From Streptomyces sp. NBC_00358 (GTDB taxonomy: Bacteria > Actinomycetota > Actinomycetes > Streptomycetales > Streptomycetaceae), in NCBI RefSeq assembly GCF_036099295.1, contig NZ_CP107976.1, forward strand, positions 1,736,001-1,800,000: DNA of 64,000 bases. The letters are read 5' to 3'. The position numbers and the translations under genes were made by a program. Positions 16,749-26,332 of the stretch are shown in pieces. Positions within the stretch are counted from its first letter, which is position 1; each line of letters opens with the position of its first letter. The notes below the pieces were generated by a model. The model searched no databases and had not been told where the DNA came from. It saw only the letters and a list, made by a program, of their open reading frames with translations.

Positions 16749-18272
16749 GTGCACCGCAGACTCATCGCCCCGGGCGCTCTCGCCGCCTCCCTGCTGCTGG
16801 CGATCCCGGCATCGGCGGCAAGTTACACGCCGGGAGCACCGGGCATCGGCGATCCCTACTACCCGGCCTACGGCAACGGCGGATACGACGTCTCGCACTA
16901 CGACCTGAGGCTCACGTACCAGCCGCGGACCGACGAGCTGGAGGGCACGGCCACCCTCCTGGCGACCACCACGCAGGACCTGTCCCGGTTCGATCTGGAC
17001 TTTCTGCTCGATGTGAGCGAGGTACGGGTCAACGGCGCGAAGGCGTCGTTCGCCACCTCGGGCCAGCACGAGCTGGAGATCACGCCGGCCACGCCGCTGG
17101 CCAAGGGCACGCCGGTCACCGTCGTCGTCCGCTACAGCGGGGTGCCCTCCACGAAGAGCGCGTACGGCTTCTCGACCTGGCACCGCACTCCGGACGGGGC
17201 GGTCGCGGCGGACGAGCCCGAGTCGGCGTGGTGGTGGTACCCGAGCAACGACCACCCGCTCGACAAGGCGACGTACGACGTGTCCGTGGCCGTCCCGGAC
17301 GGCACCCAGGCGATCTCCAACGGCACGCTGCAGTCGACGAGTTCACGGCTCGGCTGGACCCGCTACAACTGGCGGTCCAACAAGCCGCAGGCCACGTATC
17401 TGACGACGCTCGCGGTCGGGAAGTTCGACATCACGACCAGCACGTCCGAGGGCGGCGTCCCGGTCGTCAACGCCTACAGCAAGGACCTCGGCGACAACGA
17501 CGGGGCGGCGCGCGCCAGTGTCGAGCGGACGGGGGAGCTGGTCGACTGGCTGAGCGGCTACTTCGGGCCGTATCCCTTCAGCAGTGCCGGCGGCTACGTG
17601 CCCAACACCACGACCGGGTACGCGCTGGAGACCCAGACCCGGGTGTACTACAGCCCCAAGCAGTTCGCGAACGGCTCCAACACCTCCGTGGTCGTCCACG
17701 AGTTGGCGCACCAGTGGTACGGCGACGACGTGTCGCTGAAGGGCTGGAAGGACATCTGGATCAACGAGGGCTTCGCGCGCTACGCGCAGTGGCTGTGGTC
17801 GGAGCACGAGGGCGAGGGCACGACGCAGGAGCTCGCGGACTACGTGTACGCCTCGCATCCGGCGGACGACGCCTTCTGGACGGTGGCGCCCGGCGACCCG
17901 GGTCCTGACAACCAGTTCGACATCGCGGTCTACGACCGGGGCGCGCTGGCGGTGCAGGCGCTGCGCAACCAGGTCGGGGACGACGCCTTCTTCGCCATCC
18001 TGAAGGGGTGGCCCAAGGAGCACGCGTACGGGAACGCGTCGGTCGATGACTTCCGGAAGTACGCCGAGCAGGTGTCGGGCACCTCGCTCGGGGCGCTCTT
18101 CGACACCTGGCTGTTCCAGCCGTCGAAGCCGGCGGCACCCGCGGCGCGGAGCGCGGGAGTCGCTCCGGCCCCGGCGGCGAAGGGTGCCGTGGCCCGGCCG
18201 AAGTCCTGGAAGAAGATCGCCGCCACCGACGCGGTCCACTCGGGCCGAGCGGACGCGGTCCACTCCGGCTGA
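16749..18272 (+). CDS. secreted M1 family zinc metallopeptidase (aminopeptidase)
   Basis: 507 residues. A signal peptide ends near PASAAS. The zinc site is complete: HELAH with Glu 18 residues after the second His (VVVHELAHQW ... INEGFARY). The exopeptidase GAMEN-type motif reads GYALETQ, a known variant in secreted actinomycete members. The large C-terminal helical domain of full-length M1 enzymes is missing, giving the short secreted form. The extreme C-terminus repeats DAVHSG twice. GTG 16749 follows GGAG with a six-base gap. It probably releases N-terminal residues from peptides outside the cell. Confidence 0.87.
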   Translation: MHRRLIAPGALAASLLLAIPASAASYTPGAPGIGDPYYPAYGNGGYDVSHYDLRLTYQPRTDELEGTATLLATTTQDLSRFDLDFLLDVSEVRVNGAKASFATSGQHELEITPATPLAKGTPVTVVVRYSGVPSTKSAYGFSTWHRTPDGAVAADEPESAWWWYPSNDHPLDKATYDVSVAVPDGTQAISNGTLQSTSSRLGWTRYNWRSNKPQATYLTTLAVGKFDITTSTSEGGVPVVNAYSKDLGDNDGAARASVERTGELVDWLSGYFGPYPFSSAGGYVPNTTTGYALETQTRVYYSPKQFANGSNTSVVVHELAHQWYGDDVSLKGWKDIWINEGFARYAQWLWSEHEGEGTTQELADYVYASHPADDAFWTVAPGDPGPDNQFDIAVYDRGALAVQALRNQVGDDAFFAILKGWPKEHAYGNASVDDFRKYAEQVSGTSLGALFDTWLFQPSKPAAPAARSAGVAPAPAAKGAVARPKSWKKIAATDAVHSGRADAVHSG

Positions 18273-18286
18273 AGGGTCGGCTGACC

Positions 18287-18324
18287 GGCCGCCCGCCGCT
18301 GATCTCGCTCAGCGGCGGGCGGCC
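18287..18324. terminator. 16-bp perfect bidirectional terminator
   Basis: The arm 18287-18302 is an exact reverse complement of 18309-18324, with a six-base loop. The right arm begins with the stop codon of the convergent PfkB gene, so both genes end in this hairpin. Confidence 0.85.
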
Positions 18325-19232
18325 CTCTCCTCCAACTCCGCTACCTGGGACAGGAGTTCCGCACGGCTGATGGCGTCGGCCCGGGTCGCGGGCACGGTGC
18401 AGGCGTAGGCGCCCGCCACCGCGCCGTACAAGGCGCAGCGCCCGACCGGTTCGCCGGTCAGCCGGCCGTAGAGGAAGCCCGCGGCGAAGGAGTCGCCGGC
18501 GCCGTTCGAGTCGACGACGGGGGTACGGGGCTCGACCACCGGGATGTGGGTCAGTTCGCCGTCGGTCAGCAGGCACGCGCCCTCGGCTCCGGCCGTGGCG
18601 ACGACCACCTCGGCCCTGCCGCGTTCCACGATCCCCCGCATGGTGCGCTCGGGGTCGGCGAGGGCGGTGGTGGACACGAACACGATGTCGGCGGCGTACG
18701 CGAACGGCTCGTGGTAGGGATTCTCCCCGTCCCAGTTGTGGAGGTCGGTCGAGAGCGTCACCCCGGCCTCCCGCAGGACTGGCAGGGCGAACGCGCAGGG
18801 GTGGGTGATGGACACATGGGCGTGCCGGCTCGCCGCCGCCAGGTCCCGGACCGTCTTCTCGGGCAGCCGGTCCCCTTCGCGCGAGCGGCTGTCGTCGTAC
18901 AGGGACAGCCTGCGCCCGTCGGGGCCGACGAGATTGACCGCGCGCTTGGTGCCCGCGGGCTGGGGGACCTCGGTGAGCGCGATGCCCCGGTCGTGGTGCA
19001 GGGCTCGTACGAGGTCGCCCTCGGGGTCGTCGCCGAGCATGTCGAGGTGGTGCGTGCGCAGGCCGAGGGCGTGCAGGCCCAGCGCCACGAAGTCACCGGT
19101 CTGTCCGGCCCGGGACTCGATACCGGGCCGGATCATGTAGCTGTCGGCGTAGGGAAGCGGCAGTTCGGGGACCTGGACGATCGTGTCCACACCCGCCCCG
19201 CCCAGGACGAGGACGTCGATCTCGCGGCTCAT
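18309..19232 (-). CDS. PfkB family carbohydrate or nucleoside kinase
   Basis: 307 residues, a ribokinase-like fold. The N-terminus DVLVLGGAGVDTIVQVPELP and the Gly pair in AGQTGDFVALGLHALG match the sugar-binding part. The C-terminal PfkB signature DSNGAGDSFAAGFLYG carries the catalytic Asp of GAGD. These enzymes phosphorylate a sugar or nucleoside hydroxyl with ATP. Ribose, fructose, adenosine and tagatose kinases cannot be told apart here. ATG 19232 has the strong site GAGGGAGAG just upstream. No sugar transporter is adjacent. Confidence 0.85.
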   Translation of the reverse strand: MSREIDVLVLGGAGVDTIVQVPELPLPYADSYMIRPGIESRAGQTGDFVALGLHALGLRTHHLDMLGDDPEGDLVRALHHDRGIALTEVPQPAGTKRAVNLVGPDGRRLSLYDDSRSREGDRLPEKTVRDLAAASRHAHVSITHPCAFALPVLREAGVTLSTDLHNWDGENPYHEPFAYAADIVFVSTTALADPERTMRGIVERGRAEVVVATAGAEGACLLTDGELTHIPVVEPRTPVVDSNGAGDSFAAGFLYGRLTGEPVGRCALYGAVAGAYACTVPATRADAISRAELLSQVAELEERAARR

Positions 19233-19381
19233 GACTCTCCCTCTCGGACGCGAGCAGCGAGTCAAGCAGCCCCCGACGATCACGGCAAGCAGTTGCAGAA
19301 ACTTCCACAAGCCCCATCGTCCGGAGCCGTCCGGCACGACGCGCCGGACCCGCCCGACGCGCCCGCCCGGCGTCGCGCCGT

Positions 19382-19861
19382 TCAGGCCCCGTGGTCGTAC
19401 ACCGTCACCGCCAGGCCCCGGCCTACCAGCCGCTCGCCGACGAGGGGCTCCACCCGCGACCAACTGCCGCCGGCCAGCCCGCACCCGATGCGCGGCATGT
19501 GCACCGACGCGCCGAGCTCGACGGCCTTGTCCGCCAGCAGTCGGAGTGAGGCGTCGATGGCCTCGTAACGCACGGGCACGCCCTTGCCGCCGGTGCGTAT
19601 CCCCCGCTGGCCCACCAGGTTCGCCACCCATACGTACGGCTCGACCTGGACGAACTGGGCGGCGCCCAGGCCGAAGTCGTTGCCCGCGCGGTCGCGGTGC
19701 CAGGCGCGGTAGGCGGCCTCCGGCTCCGGCCAGCGGCGGGAGAGAGCGAGCACGAAGCCCTTGCCCCAGCCCCCGATGTCGTTGCAGACATGGGCTATCA
19801 CTTTGACGCCCTTGACCGACGGAACGGTGGCGTCACCCCGGACGTACGAGATCCCCGACAT
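19382..19861 (-). CDS. macrodomain protein (ADP-ribose binding, TARG1/ALC1-like)
   Basis: 159 residues, one macrodomain. GDAT near residue 9 and AHVCNDIGGWGKGF (24-36) form the ADP-ribose loop. MPRIGCGLAGGSW near residue 127 is the second loop and is close to TARG1-type enzymes. The TARG1 catalytic Asp after GCGL appears here as Ala. Such proteins bind or remove ADP-ribose from macromolecules. From gene order I think this is the orthologue of S. coelicolor SCO6735, whose loss was reported to raise antibiotic production. The upstream promoter (19868-19890) has the DNA-damage signature, and the transcript appears leaderless. Confidence 0.85.
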   Translation of the reverse strand: MSGISYVRGDATVPSVKGVKVIAHVCNDIGGWGKGFVLALSRRWPEPEAAYRAWHRDRAGNDFGLGAAQFVQVEPYVWVANLVGQRGIRTGGKGVPVRYEAIDASLRLLADKAVELGASVHMPRIGCGLAGGSWSRVEPLVGERLVGRGLAVTVYDHGA

Positions 19862-19867
19862 GACATC

Positions 19868-19890
19868 ACCGTAGAGGCCGCCACTGACAG
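19868..19890 (-). promoter_or_regulatory. RecA-independent DNA-damage (PafBC-type) promoter of the macrodomain gene
   Basis: On the minus strand CTGTCAGTG (19890-19882), eight bases, then TACGGT (19873-19868), and six bases later the ATG. This matches TTGTCRGTG-N8-TAnnnT except for the first T. Transcription would begin at or next to the start codon. Confidence 0.65.
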
Positions 19891-19920
19891 AGGCCCCGGG
19901 CCGCCGTGGGCCGCGGGCCG

Positions 19921-21387
19921 CTACCCGGTGAAGGTGCTCAGTTCCCGGTCGGCCGTCTTCGAGACTCGGTTGCGGACCGTGAACCAGCCGGCTACGAGCA
20001 GGACGGCGATCACCGGGACGAGCAGGAGGGTCTTGCGGCCGATCTCGGGGTCGTTGCCCATCAGGCCGAGGACGGCCAGCAGGAAGGCGATGGTGACGAT
20101 CTCGGTCACCGGGCTGCCGCGCAGGCGGAACGACGGGCGGATCACCAGTCCCTCCCTGGCCCGGCGGACGAACACCAGATGGCAGACCATGATGATCACC
20201 CAGGTGCTGATGACGCCGAGGGACGCCACGTTCAGGACGATCTCGAAGGCCTGGCTCGGCATGAGGTAGTTGAGGCCGACGCCGAGGACGCACACCGCGC
20301 AGGTGAGCAGGATGCCGCCGTACGGGACCTGGCTGCGGTTCATCCGGGCGGTGAACCGGGGTGCCGAGCCCGCCATGGCCATGGACCGCAGGATGCGGCC
20401 GGTGGAGTAGAGGCCGGAGTTCAGCGACGACATGGCGGCCGTCAGGACGACCAGGTTCATGACGTCACCGGCCGCCGGGACGCCGATCCCGGACAGGACG
20501 GTGACGAACGGGCTCTCGTCGGCGGAGTAGGCCGATCCGGGCAGCAGCAGGGCCAGCAGGACGACCGAACCGACGTAGAACAGACCCACGCGCCACATGA
20601 TCGAGTTCACCGCGCGCGGGACGACCTTCTGCGGGTCGGCGGTCTCGCCCGCGGCGACGCCGACCAGTTCCAGCGCGGCGTACGCGAAGATCACGCCCTG
20701 CATCACCAGGACGACCGGCATCATCCCGTGCGGGAGGAGGCCGCCGTGGTCCATGACGAGGCCCGGACCCGGCGTGCTGTCGCCGACCTGGTGCTGCGTG
20801 GCCAGCAGGAACACGCCGATCAGCATGAAGCCGACGAGCGTGGCGACCTTGACGATCGCGAACCAGAACTCCATCTCGCCGAAGATCTTCACCGAGATCA
20901 GGTTCACGGCGAGCACCACCGCCAGGGCGATCAGCGCCAGCACCCACTGCGGGACGTCCGTGAACAGGCTCCAGTAGTGCGTGTAGAGCGCGATCGCGGT
21001 GATGTCGGCGATCCCGGTCGTCGACCAGTTGAGGAAGTACAGCCACCCGGCGACGTAGGCGCCCTTCTCGCCGAGGAACTCGCGGGCGTACGAGACGAAG
21101 GACCCCGACGAGGGCCGGTAGAGGACGAGTTCACCGAGGGCGCGGACGACGAAGAAGGCGAAGATCCCGCAGACGAGGTACGCGACGGCGAGCGCGGGGC
21201 CCGCGTCGCGGAGGCGGCCGCCCGCCCCGAGGAAGAGTCCGGTTCCGATCGCGCCGCCGACGGCGATCATGTTGACGTGGCGGGCCTTGAGGTCCTTGCT
21301 GTAACCGGCGTCGCCCGCGTCGGCGGGCGACTGGGTCGCACCGGTGCGGGAAGCTGCCCCGGCCGTGTCTACGACGTCCTTGCTCAC
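19921..21387 (-). CDS. amino-acid permease, APC superfamily (L-asparagine permease type)
   Basis: 488 residues, twelve predicted membrane helices. The sequence around the first helix, LKARHVNMIAVGGAIGTGLFLGAGG, is the substrate and Na/H-site motif of AAT-type permeases. ALGELVLYRPSSGSFVSYAREF and ISVKIFGEMEFWFA follow in order. The whole reads closest to AnsP (L-asparagine permease) of actinobacteria. Related members move GABA, proline or phenylalanine, so specificity is a guess. Translation probably begins at GTG 21387 after GAAGGTAG. The 300-base region upstream separates it from the divergent MerR gene. Confidence 0.85.
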   Translation of the reverse strand: MSKDVVDTAGAASRTGATQSPADAGDAGYSKDLKARHVNMIAVGGAIGTGLFLGAGGRLRDAGPALAVAYLVCGIFAFFVVRALGELVLYRPSSGSFVSYAREFLGEKGAYVAGWLYFLNWSTTGIADITAIALYTHYWSLFTDVPQWVLALIALAVVLAVNLISVKIFGEMEFWFAIVKVATLVGFMLIGVFLLATQHQVGDSTPGPGLVMDHGGLLPHGMMPVVLVMQGVIFAYAALELVGVAAGETADPQKVVPRAVNSIMWRVGLFYVGSVVLLALLLPGSAYSADESPFVTVLSGIGVPAAGDVMNLVVLTAAMSSLNSGLYSTGRILRSMAMAGSAPRFTARMNRSQVPYGGILLTCAVCVLGVGLNYLMPSQAFEIVLNVASLGVISTWVIIMVCHLVFVRRAREGLVIRPSFRLRGSPVTEIVTIAFLLAVLGLMGNDPEIGRKTLLLVPVIAVLLVAGWFTVRNRVSKTADRELSTFTG

Positions 21388-21687
21388 GGGTGGATCTACC
21401 TTCTGGTGCGCCCCCGCCGCACGGGCTGCGCGGGGGTCCGGATGGGCCTGGCCCGCGCCGTCCCGGAGGCGACACGGACCAAGGCGCCGCCTTCCCGGCG
21501 AGGTCACCCCGTATGCGGTGGCACACGTCACACAGCCGGAGTCACGCGGCCGGTGCCGGATGTCCGCGCCGATGCCGGCCGGACGCTTTCACAACACTGG
21601 TGGGACAGCAATACTGTTGCACCGCGCCGTCACCGGTCACCGGTCGCCGAGGGCGCGCGGCGCACCACGGGAGAGGCGGGGCCTGCC
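21388..21687. other. divergent intergenic region between the permease and MerR genes
   Basis: 300 bases. Most of it shows no clear element. The right part has the MerR-type spacing at 21587-21617. Long antisense reading frames here only reflect the GC-rich composition of the permease gene. Confidence 0.45.
21587..21617 (+). promoter_or_regulatory. MerR-type promoter candidate (19-bp spacer)
   Basis: TTTCAC (21587-21592), 19 bases, TACTGT (21612-21617). A 19-bp spacer is the hallmark of promoters remodelled by MerR activators. GCAA and TTGC frame the -10 as a small inverted repeat (21608-21620). This would fit autoregulation, but the boxes are weak. Confidence 0.35.
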
Positions 21688-22386
21688 ATGACGACGGACA
21701 CCGAGGAGCCGGCGCTCACGGTCGACGAGCTGGCCGCGCGGGCGGGCGTCACGGTCCGTACGGTGCGCTTCTACAGCGCCCGGGGCCTGCTGCCGCCGCC
21801 CGTGATCGGCCCCCGGCGTGTGGGGCACTACAGCCAGGAGCATCTCGCCCGGCTCGCGCTCATCGAGGAGTTGCAGCACCGGGGCATGACACTGGCCGCG
21901 ATCGAACGTCATCTGACCCAGTTGCCGCCCGGTCTGAGCGCCCGCGAACTCGCCATCCACCGTGCCGTGGTGGCCTCCTGGGCACCCGCCGCGACGGAGG
22001 ACGTCTCCCGGGAGGAACTGGAGCGGCGGGCCGGCCGACCGCTGGGCGACGCGGACCTGGAGCGGCTGGCCGCCATGGGCGTCATCGAGCGGTCGGGGGA
22101 CACCGTCCGGCTGGACCCCGGGCTGCTGCGGCTCGGGACGGAGCTCCTGGACGTACCCATCGCCGACGAGACGCTCCTCGCCGCGCGGACCGTTCTGCTG
22201 GAGCACTCGCGCGCGGCGGCCGGCGAACTGTCCGCCCTGCTGCGCGACGCCGTGGGCGAGCGGGAGTCCGTGGCGGCGGTGAAGTCGCTGTCCGCGCACA
22301 TGCAGCCGCTGGTGGTGCAGGCGCTTCTCACCGCGTTCCAGCGGTCGTTGAAGGACGAGCTGCGGGAGTGGCTCAAGGAGTCCTGA
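21688..22386 (+). CDS. MerR family transcriptional regulator
   Basis: 232 residues. The N-terminal winged helix is clear: TVDELAARAGVTVRTVRFYSARGLLPPP and HYSQEHLARLALIEELQHRGMTLAAIERHL, about residues 10-75. The C-terminal 150 residues are helical and Ala-rich, without metal-binding Cys residues, so it is not a classical metal sensor. Related actinobacterial proteins often sit next to fatty-acid catabolism genes. Here the acyl-CoA operon lies downstream on the other strand, which makes it a candidate target. The ligand is unknown. Confidence 0.85.
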   Translation: MTTDTEEPALTVDELAARAGVTVRTVRFYSARGLLPPPVIGPRRVGHYSQEHLARLALIEELQHRGMTLAAIERHLTQLPPGLSARELAIHRAVVASWAPAATEDVSREELERRAGRPLGDADLERLAAMGVIERSGDTVRLDPGLLRLGTELLDVPIADETLLAARTVLLEHSRAAAGELSALLRDAVGERESVAAVKSLSAHMQPLVVQALLTAFQRSLKDELREWLKES

Positions 22387-22419
22387 CCCCGGTCCGGCCC
22401 GCCGTGGTGGCACGCGTGC

Positions 22420-22734
22420 TCACAAGCAGGCCGATCCGCCCGCGACGTTGAGGGTCCGCAGGGCCGGCCGCCGGAGCAGCCCGATGAGCCCCTTGGCGAG
22501 CCCGGCGGCGATGCGCGGGCTGACGAACGCGGGCCGCCGGGTCGCGCGGGCGTATCCGTCGGCCATCGGGACGACGGCGCCCTCGTGGATGCCTAGGACG
22601 TATTCCGGTGCGCCCCCGGCCTCCGCGAGGGCGGCCAGGAAGGGCGGTTCGGTGGTGCCGGGGCTGCCGAGGACGCGGTCCACGCCCTCGCCGCGCAGGA
22701 TGTCCGGCAGAGCGAGGGCGGGACGGCGGCCCAT
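22420..22734 (-). pseudogene. truncated N-terminal fragment of a thiamine-diphosphate enzyme (benzoylformate decarboxylase or acetolactate synthase-like)
   Basis: 104 residues against the usual 520-560. The fragment keeps the start of the PYR domain: GVDRVLGSPGTTEPPFLAAL, then YVLGIHEGAVVPMADGYARATRRPAF, which includes the conserved Glu of ThDP enzymes (HEGAV). After that the sequence departs from the family and stops at 22420. The start codon has GAGGAG at good spacing, so it may still be translated. No remaining parts of the enzyme are seen nearby. A decayed gene is the simplest reading; a small functional domain is a remote alternative. Confidence 0.65.
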
Positions 22735-22865
22735 GGGGGCTCCTCGGCGGGGGCGGGTACCGGTTCGCCGGTCGGCGTCCGGTGCCCGCCCCCGCGGAGC
22801 AGGTCCCTCGTACCACTCGGCGACACGTCATCTCGTGGCGTGGGCCGGGTGCGGCGCGTCCGGGC

Positions 22866-25058
22866 TCAGGACGCGTCGGTGAACCGCTCGCCCTTCTCCG
22901 CCTTGTCGACGAGCAGCGCGGGCGGGAGGAAACGGTCCCCGTAGCGCTCGGCGAGCTCCCTCGCGCGGGCCGTGAACGCGGCCGGTCCGGTGCCGGTCGA
23001 CCCCTCGTAGCCGTTGATGTACTGCAGGACACCGCCGGTCCAGCCGGGGAAGCCGATGCCGAGGATGGAGCCGATGTTGGCGTCGGCGACCGAGGTCAGC
23101 ACGCCTTCCTCCACGAGCCGGACGGTGTCCAGCGCCTCGGAGAAGAGCATGCGCTCCTTCATGTCCTCGAACGGGATCTCGTGCCCGTCCTTCGTGAAGT
23201 GCTCGCGCAGGCCCGGCCACAGCCTGCCGCGCTTGCCGTCCTCCGTGTACTCGTAGAAGCCCGCGCCGCCGCTGCGTCCGGGGCGCCCGAACTCGTCGAC
23301 CATGCGGTCGATGACGGCCTCGGCGGGGTGGGTCTCCCAGGTGCCGCCGGCCTCCTCGACGGCCTGCTTGGACTCCTTGCGGATCTTGCGCGGCAGGGTG
23401 AGCGTCAGCTCGTCCATGAGGGAGAGCACCTTGGCCGGGTAGCCGGCCTGGGCCGCGGCCTGCTCGACGGACGCGGGCTCGATGCCCTCGCCGACCATCG
23501 CGACACCCTCGTTGATGAACTGCCCGATGACCCGGGAGGTGAAGAAGCCCCGCGAGTCGTTGACGACGATCGGGGTCTTCTTGATCTGCCGTACGAGGTC
23601 GAAGGCGCGGGCCAGTGCCTCGTCGCCGGTGCGCTCGCCCTTGATGATCTCGACCAGCGGCATCTTGTCGACGGGCGAGAAGAAGTGCAGCCCGATGTAG
23701 TCCTCCTGCCGCTCGACGCCTTCGGCGAGGGCGGTGATCGGCAGGGTGGAGGTGTTGGAGCAGAGCAGCGCGTCGGGTTCGACGATGTTCTGGATCTCCT
23801 GGAACACCTTGTGCTTGAGCGCGGTGTCCTCGAAGACCGCCTCGATGACGGCGTCACAGCCCGCGAGGTCGTTCGGGTCGGCGGTGGGCGTGATCCGGGC
23901 GAGCAGCGCGTCGGCCTTCTCCTGGGTCGTACGGCCCCGGGAGACCGCCTTGGCGCAGAGCTTCTCGGAGTACGCCTTGCCCTTGGCCGCCGCGTCGGCC
24001 GAGACGTCCTTGAGGACGACCTCGATGCCCGCGAGGGCGCAGGAGTAGGCGATGCCCGCGCCCATCATCCCGGCGCCGAGGACGGCGACCTTGCGGACCG
24101 GGCGCGGCTCGATGCCGCGGGGGCGGTTGGCGCCGGAGTTGACGGCCTGGAGGTCGAAGAAGAACGCCTGGATCATGTTCTTCGAGGTCTGGCCCGCGGC
24201 CAGCTCGACGAAGTAGCGGGCCTCGATGACCTGGGCCGTCTCGAAGTCGACCTGGGAGCCCTCGACGGCGGCCGCGAGGATGTTGCGGGGGGCCGGGTAG
24301 GGGGCGCCGTTGGTCTGCTTGCGCAGGCTGGCCGGGAAGGCGGGCAGGTTGGCCGCGAACTTCGGGTTGGCCGGGGTGCCGCCGGGGATGCGGTAGCCGG
24401 GCTTGTCCCAGGGCTGCTGCGACTCGGGGTTGGCGTCGATGAAGGCGCGGGCCTTGGAGAGCAGTTCCTCGGGGGTGGCGGCCACCTCGTGGACGAGGCC
24501 GTTGTCCCGGGCGCGCGTCGCGTTGTACTGCGTGCCCTGGAGGAGGACCTTCAGCAGGGCGTCGGCGATGCCCAGCAGGCGCACGGTGCGGACGACTCCA
24601 CCGCCTCCGGGGAGCAGGCCGAGGGTGACCTCGGGGCAGCCGATCTTGGTGCCGGAGGTGTCGAGGGCGACCCGGTGGTGGCAGGCGAGGGCGAGTTCGA
24701 AGCCGCCGCCCAGGGCCGCGCCGTTGATCGCGGCGACGACCGGCTTGCCCAGGGTCTCGATGCGGCGCAGGTTCCGCTTGATGGCGAGGCCGCCGTCGAA
24801 GAGGTCCTGGGCGGTCTCGGGGGTGACCCGGATGAGGTCGCGCAGGTCGCCGCCCGCGAAGAAGGTCTTCTTGGCGGAGGTGAAGATGACGCCCCGGACC
24901 GATTCCTTCTCGGCTTCCAGGCGGTCGGTGATCGCGGCGAGGGAGGCGCGGAACGCCTGGTTCATCGTGTTCGCGGACTGGTTGGGGTCGTCGAGGACGA
25001 GGGTGACGACGCCGGTCTCGTCCTGTTCCCAGCGGATGGTGGTGGGCTCAGTGCTCAT
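22866..25058 (-). CDS. bifunctional enoyl-CoA hydratase / 3-hydroxyacyl-CoA dehydrogenase (FadJ/FadB alpha subunit)
   Basis: 730 residues with the multifunctional layout. The crotonase domain (about 1-250) has TFFAGGDLRDL and AALGGGFELALACHHRVA, with Glu residues at the catalytic positions (GFELA and CPEVTLGLLPGGGG). The NAD domain (about 315-500) has VAVLGAGMMGAGIAYSCALAG. 3HCDH C-terminal domains follow, with the catalytic His in GLHFFSPVDKMPLVEII. It performs hydration and oxidation steps of beta-oxidation and pairs with the upstream thiolase. It is last in a leftward operon with CoA-transferase, acyl-CoA dehydrogenase and thiolase. Confidence 0.93.
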   Translation of the reverse strand: MSTEPTTIRWEQDETGVVTLVLDDPNQSANTMNQAFRASLAAITDRLEAEKESVRGVIFTSAKKTFFAGGDLRDLIRVTPETAQDLFDGGLAIKRNLRRIETLGKPVVAAINGAALGGGFELALACHHRVALDTSGTKIGCPEVTLGLLPGGGGVVRTVRLLGIADALLKVLLQGTQYNATRARDNGLVHEVAATPEELLSKARAFIDANPESQQPWDKPGYRIPGGTPANPKFAANLPAFPASLRKQTNGAPYPAPRNILAAAVEGSQVDFETAQVIEARYFVELAAGQTSKNMIQAFFFDLQAVNSGANRPRGIEPRPVRKVAVLGAGMMGAGIAYSCALAGIEVVLKDVSADAAAKGKAYSEKLCAKAVSRGRTTQEKADALLARITPTADPNDLAGCDAVIEAVFEDTALKHKVFQEIQNIVEPDALLCSNTSTLPITALAEGVERQEDYIGLHFFSPVDKMPLVEIIKGERTGDEALARAFDLVRQIKKTPIVVNDSRGFFTSRVIGQFINEGVAMVGEGIEPASVEQAAAQAGYPAKVLSLMDELTLTLPRKIRKESKQAVEEAGGTWETHPAEAVIDRMVDEFGRPGRSGGAGFYEYTEDGKRGRLWPGLREHFTKDGHEIPFEDMKERMLFSEALDTVRLVEEGVLTSVADANIGSILGIGFPGWTGGVLQYINGYEGSTGTGPAAFTARARELAERYGDRFLPPALLVDKAEKGERFTDAS

Positions 25059-25096
25059 CAGGGGATGCTCCGTAGATCCTTGATCCGTTGGGAAGG

Positions 25097-26311
<1,215 letters not shown>

Positions 26312-26332
26312 TGGTAAGCCTTTCGGGGAGGG

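Noticed and set aside
19906..22386. Very long plus-strand frame (826 codons) running through the permease gene
   Set aside because: Its first 590 codons are antisense to the APC permease and rich in Asp/Gly/Arg/Gln. Only the last 232 codons, from ATG 21688, match a family (MerR).
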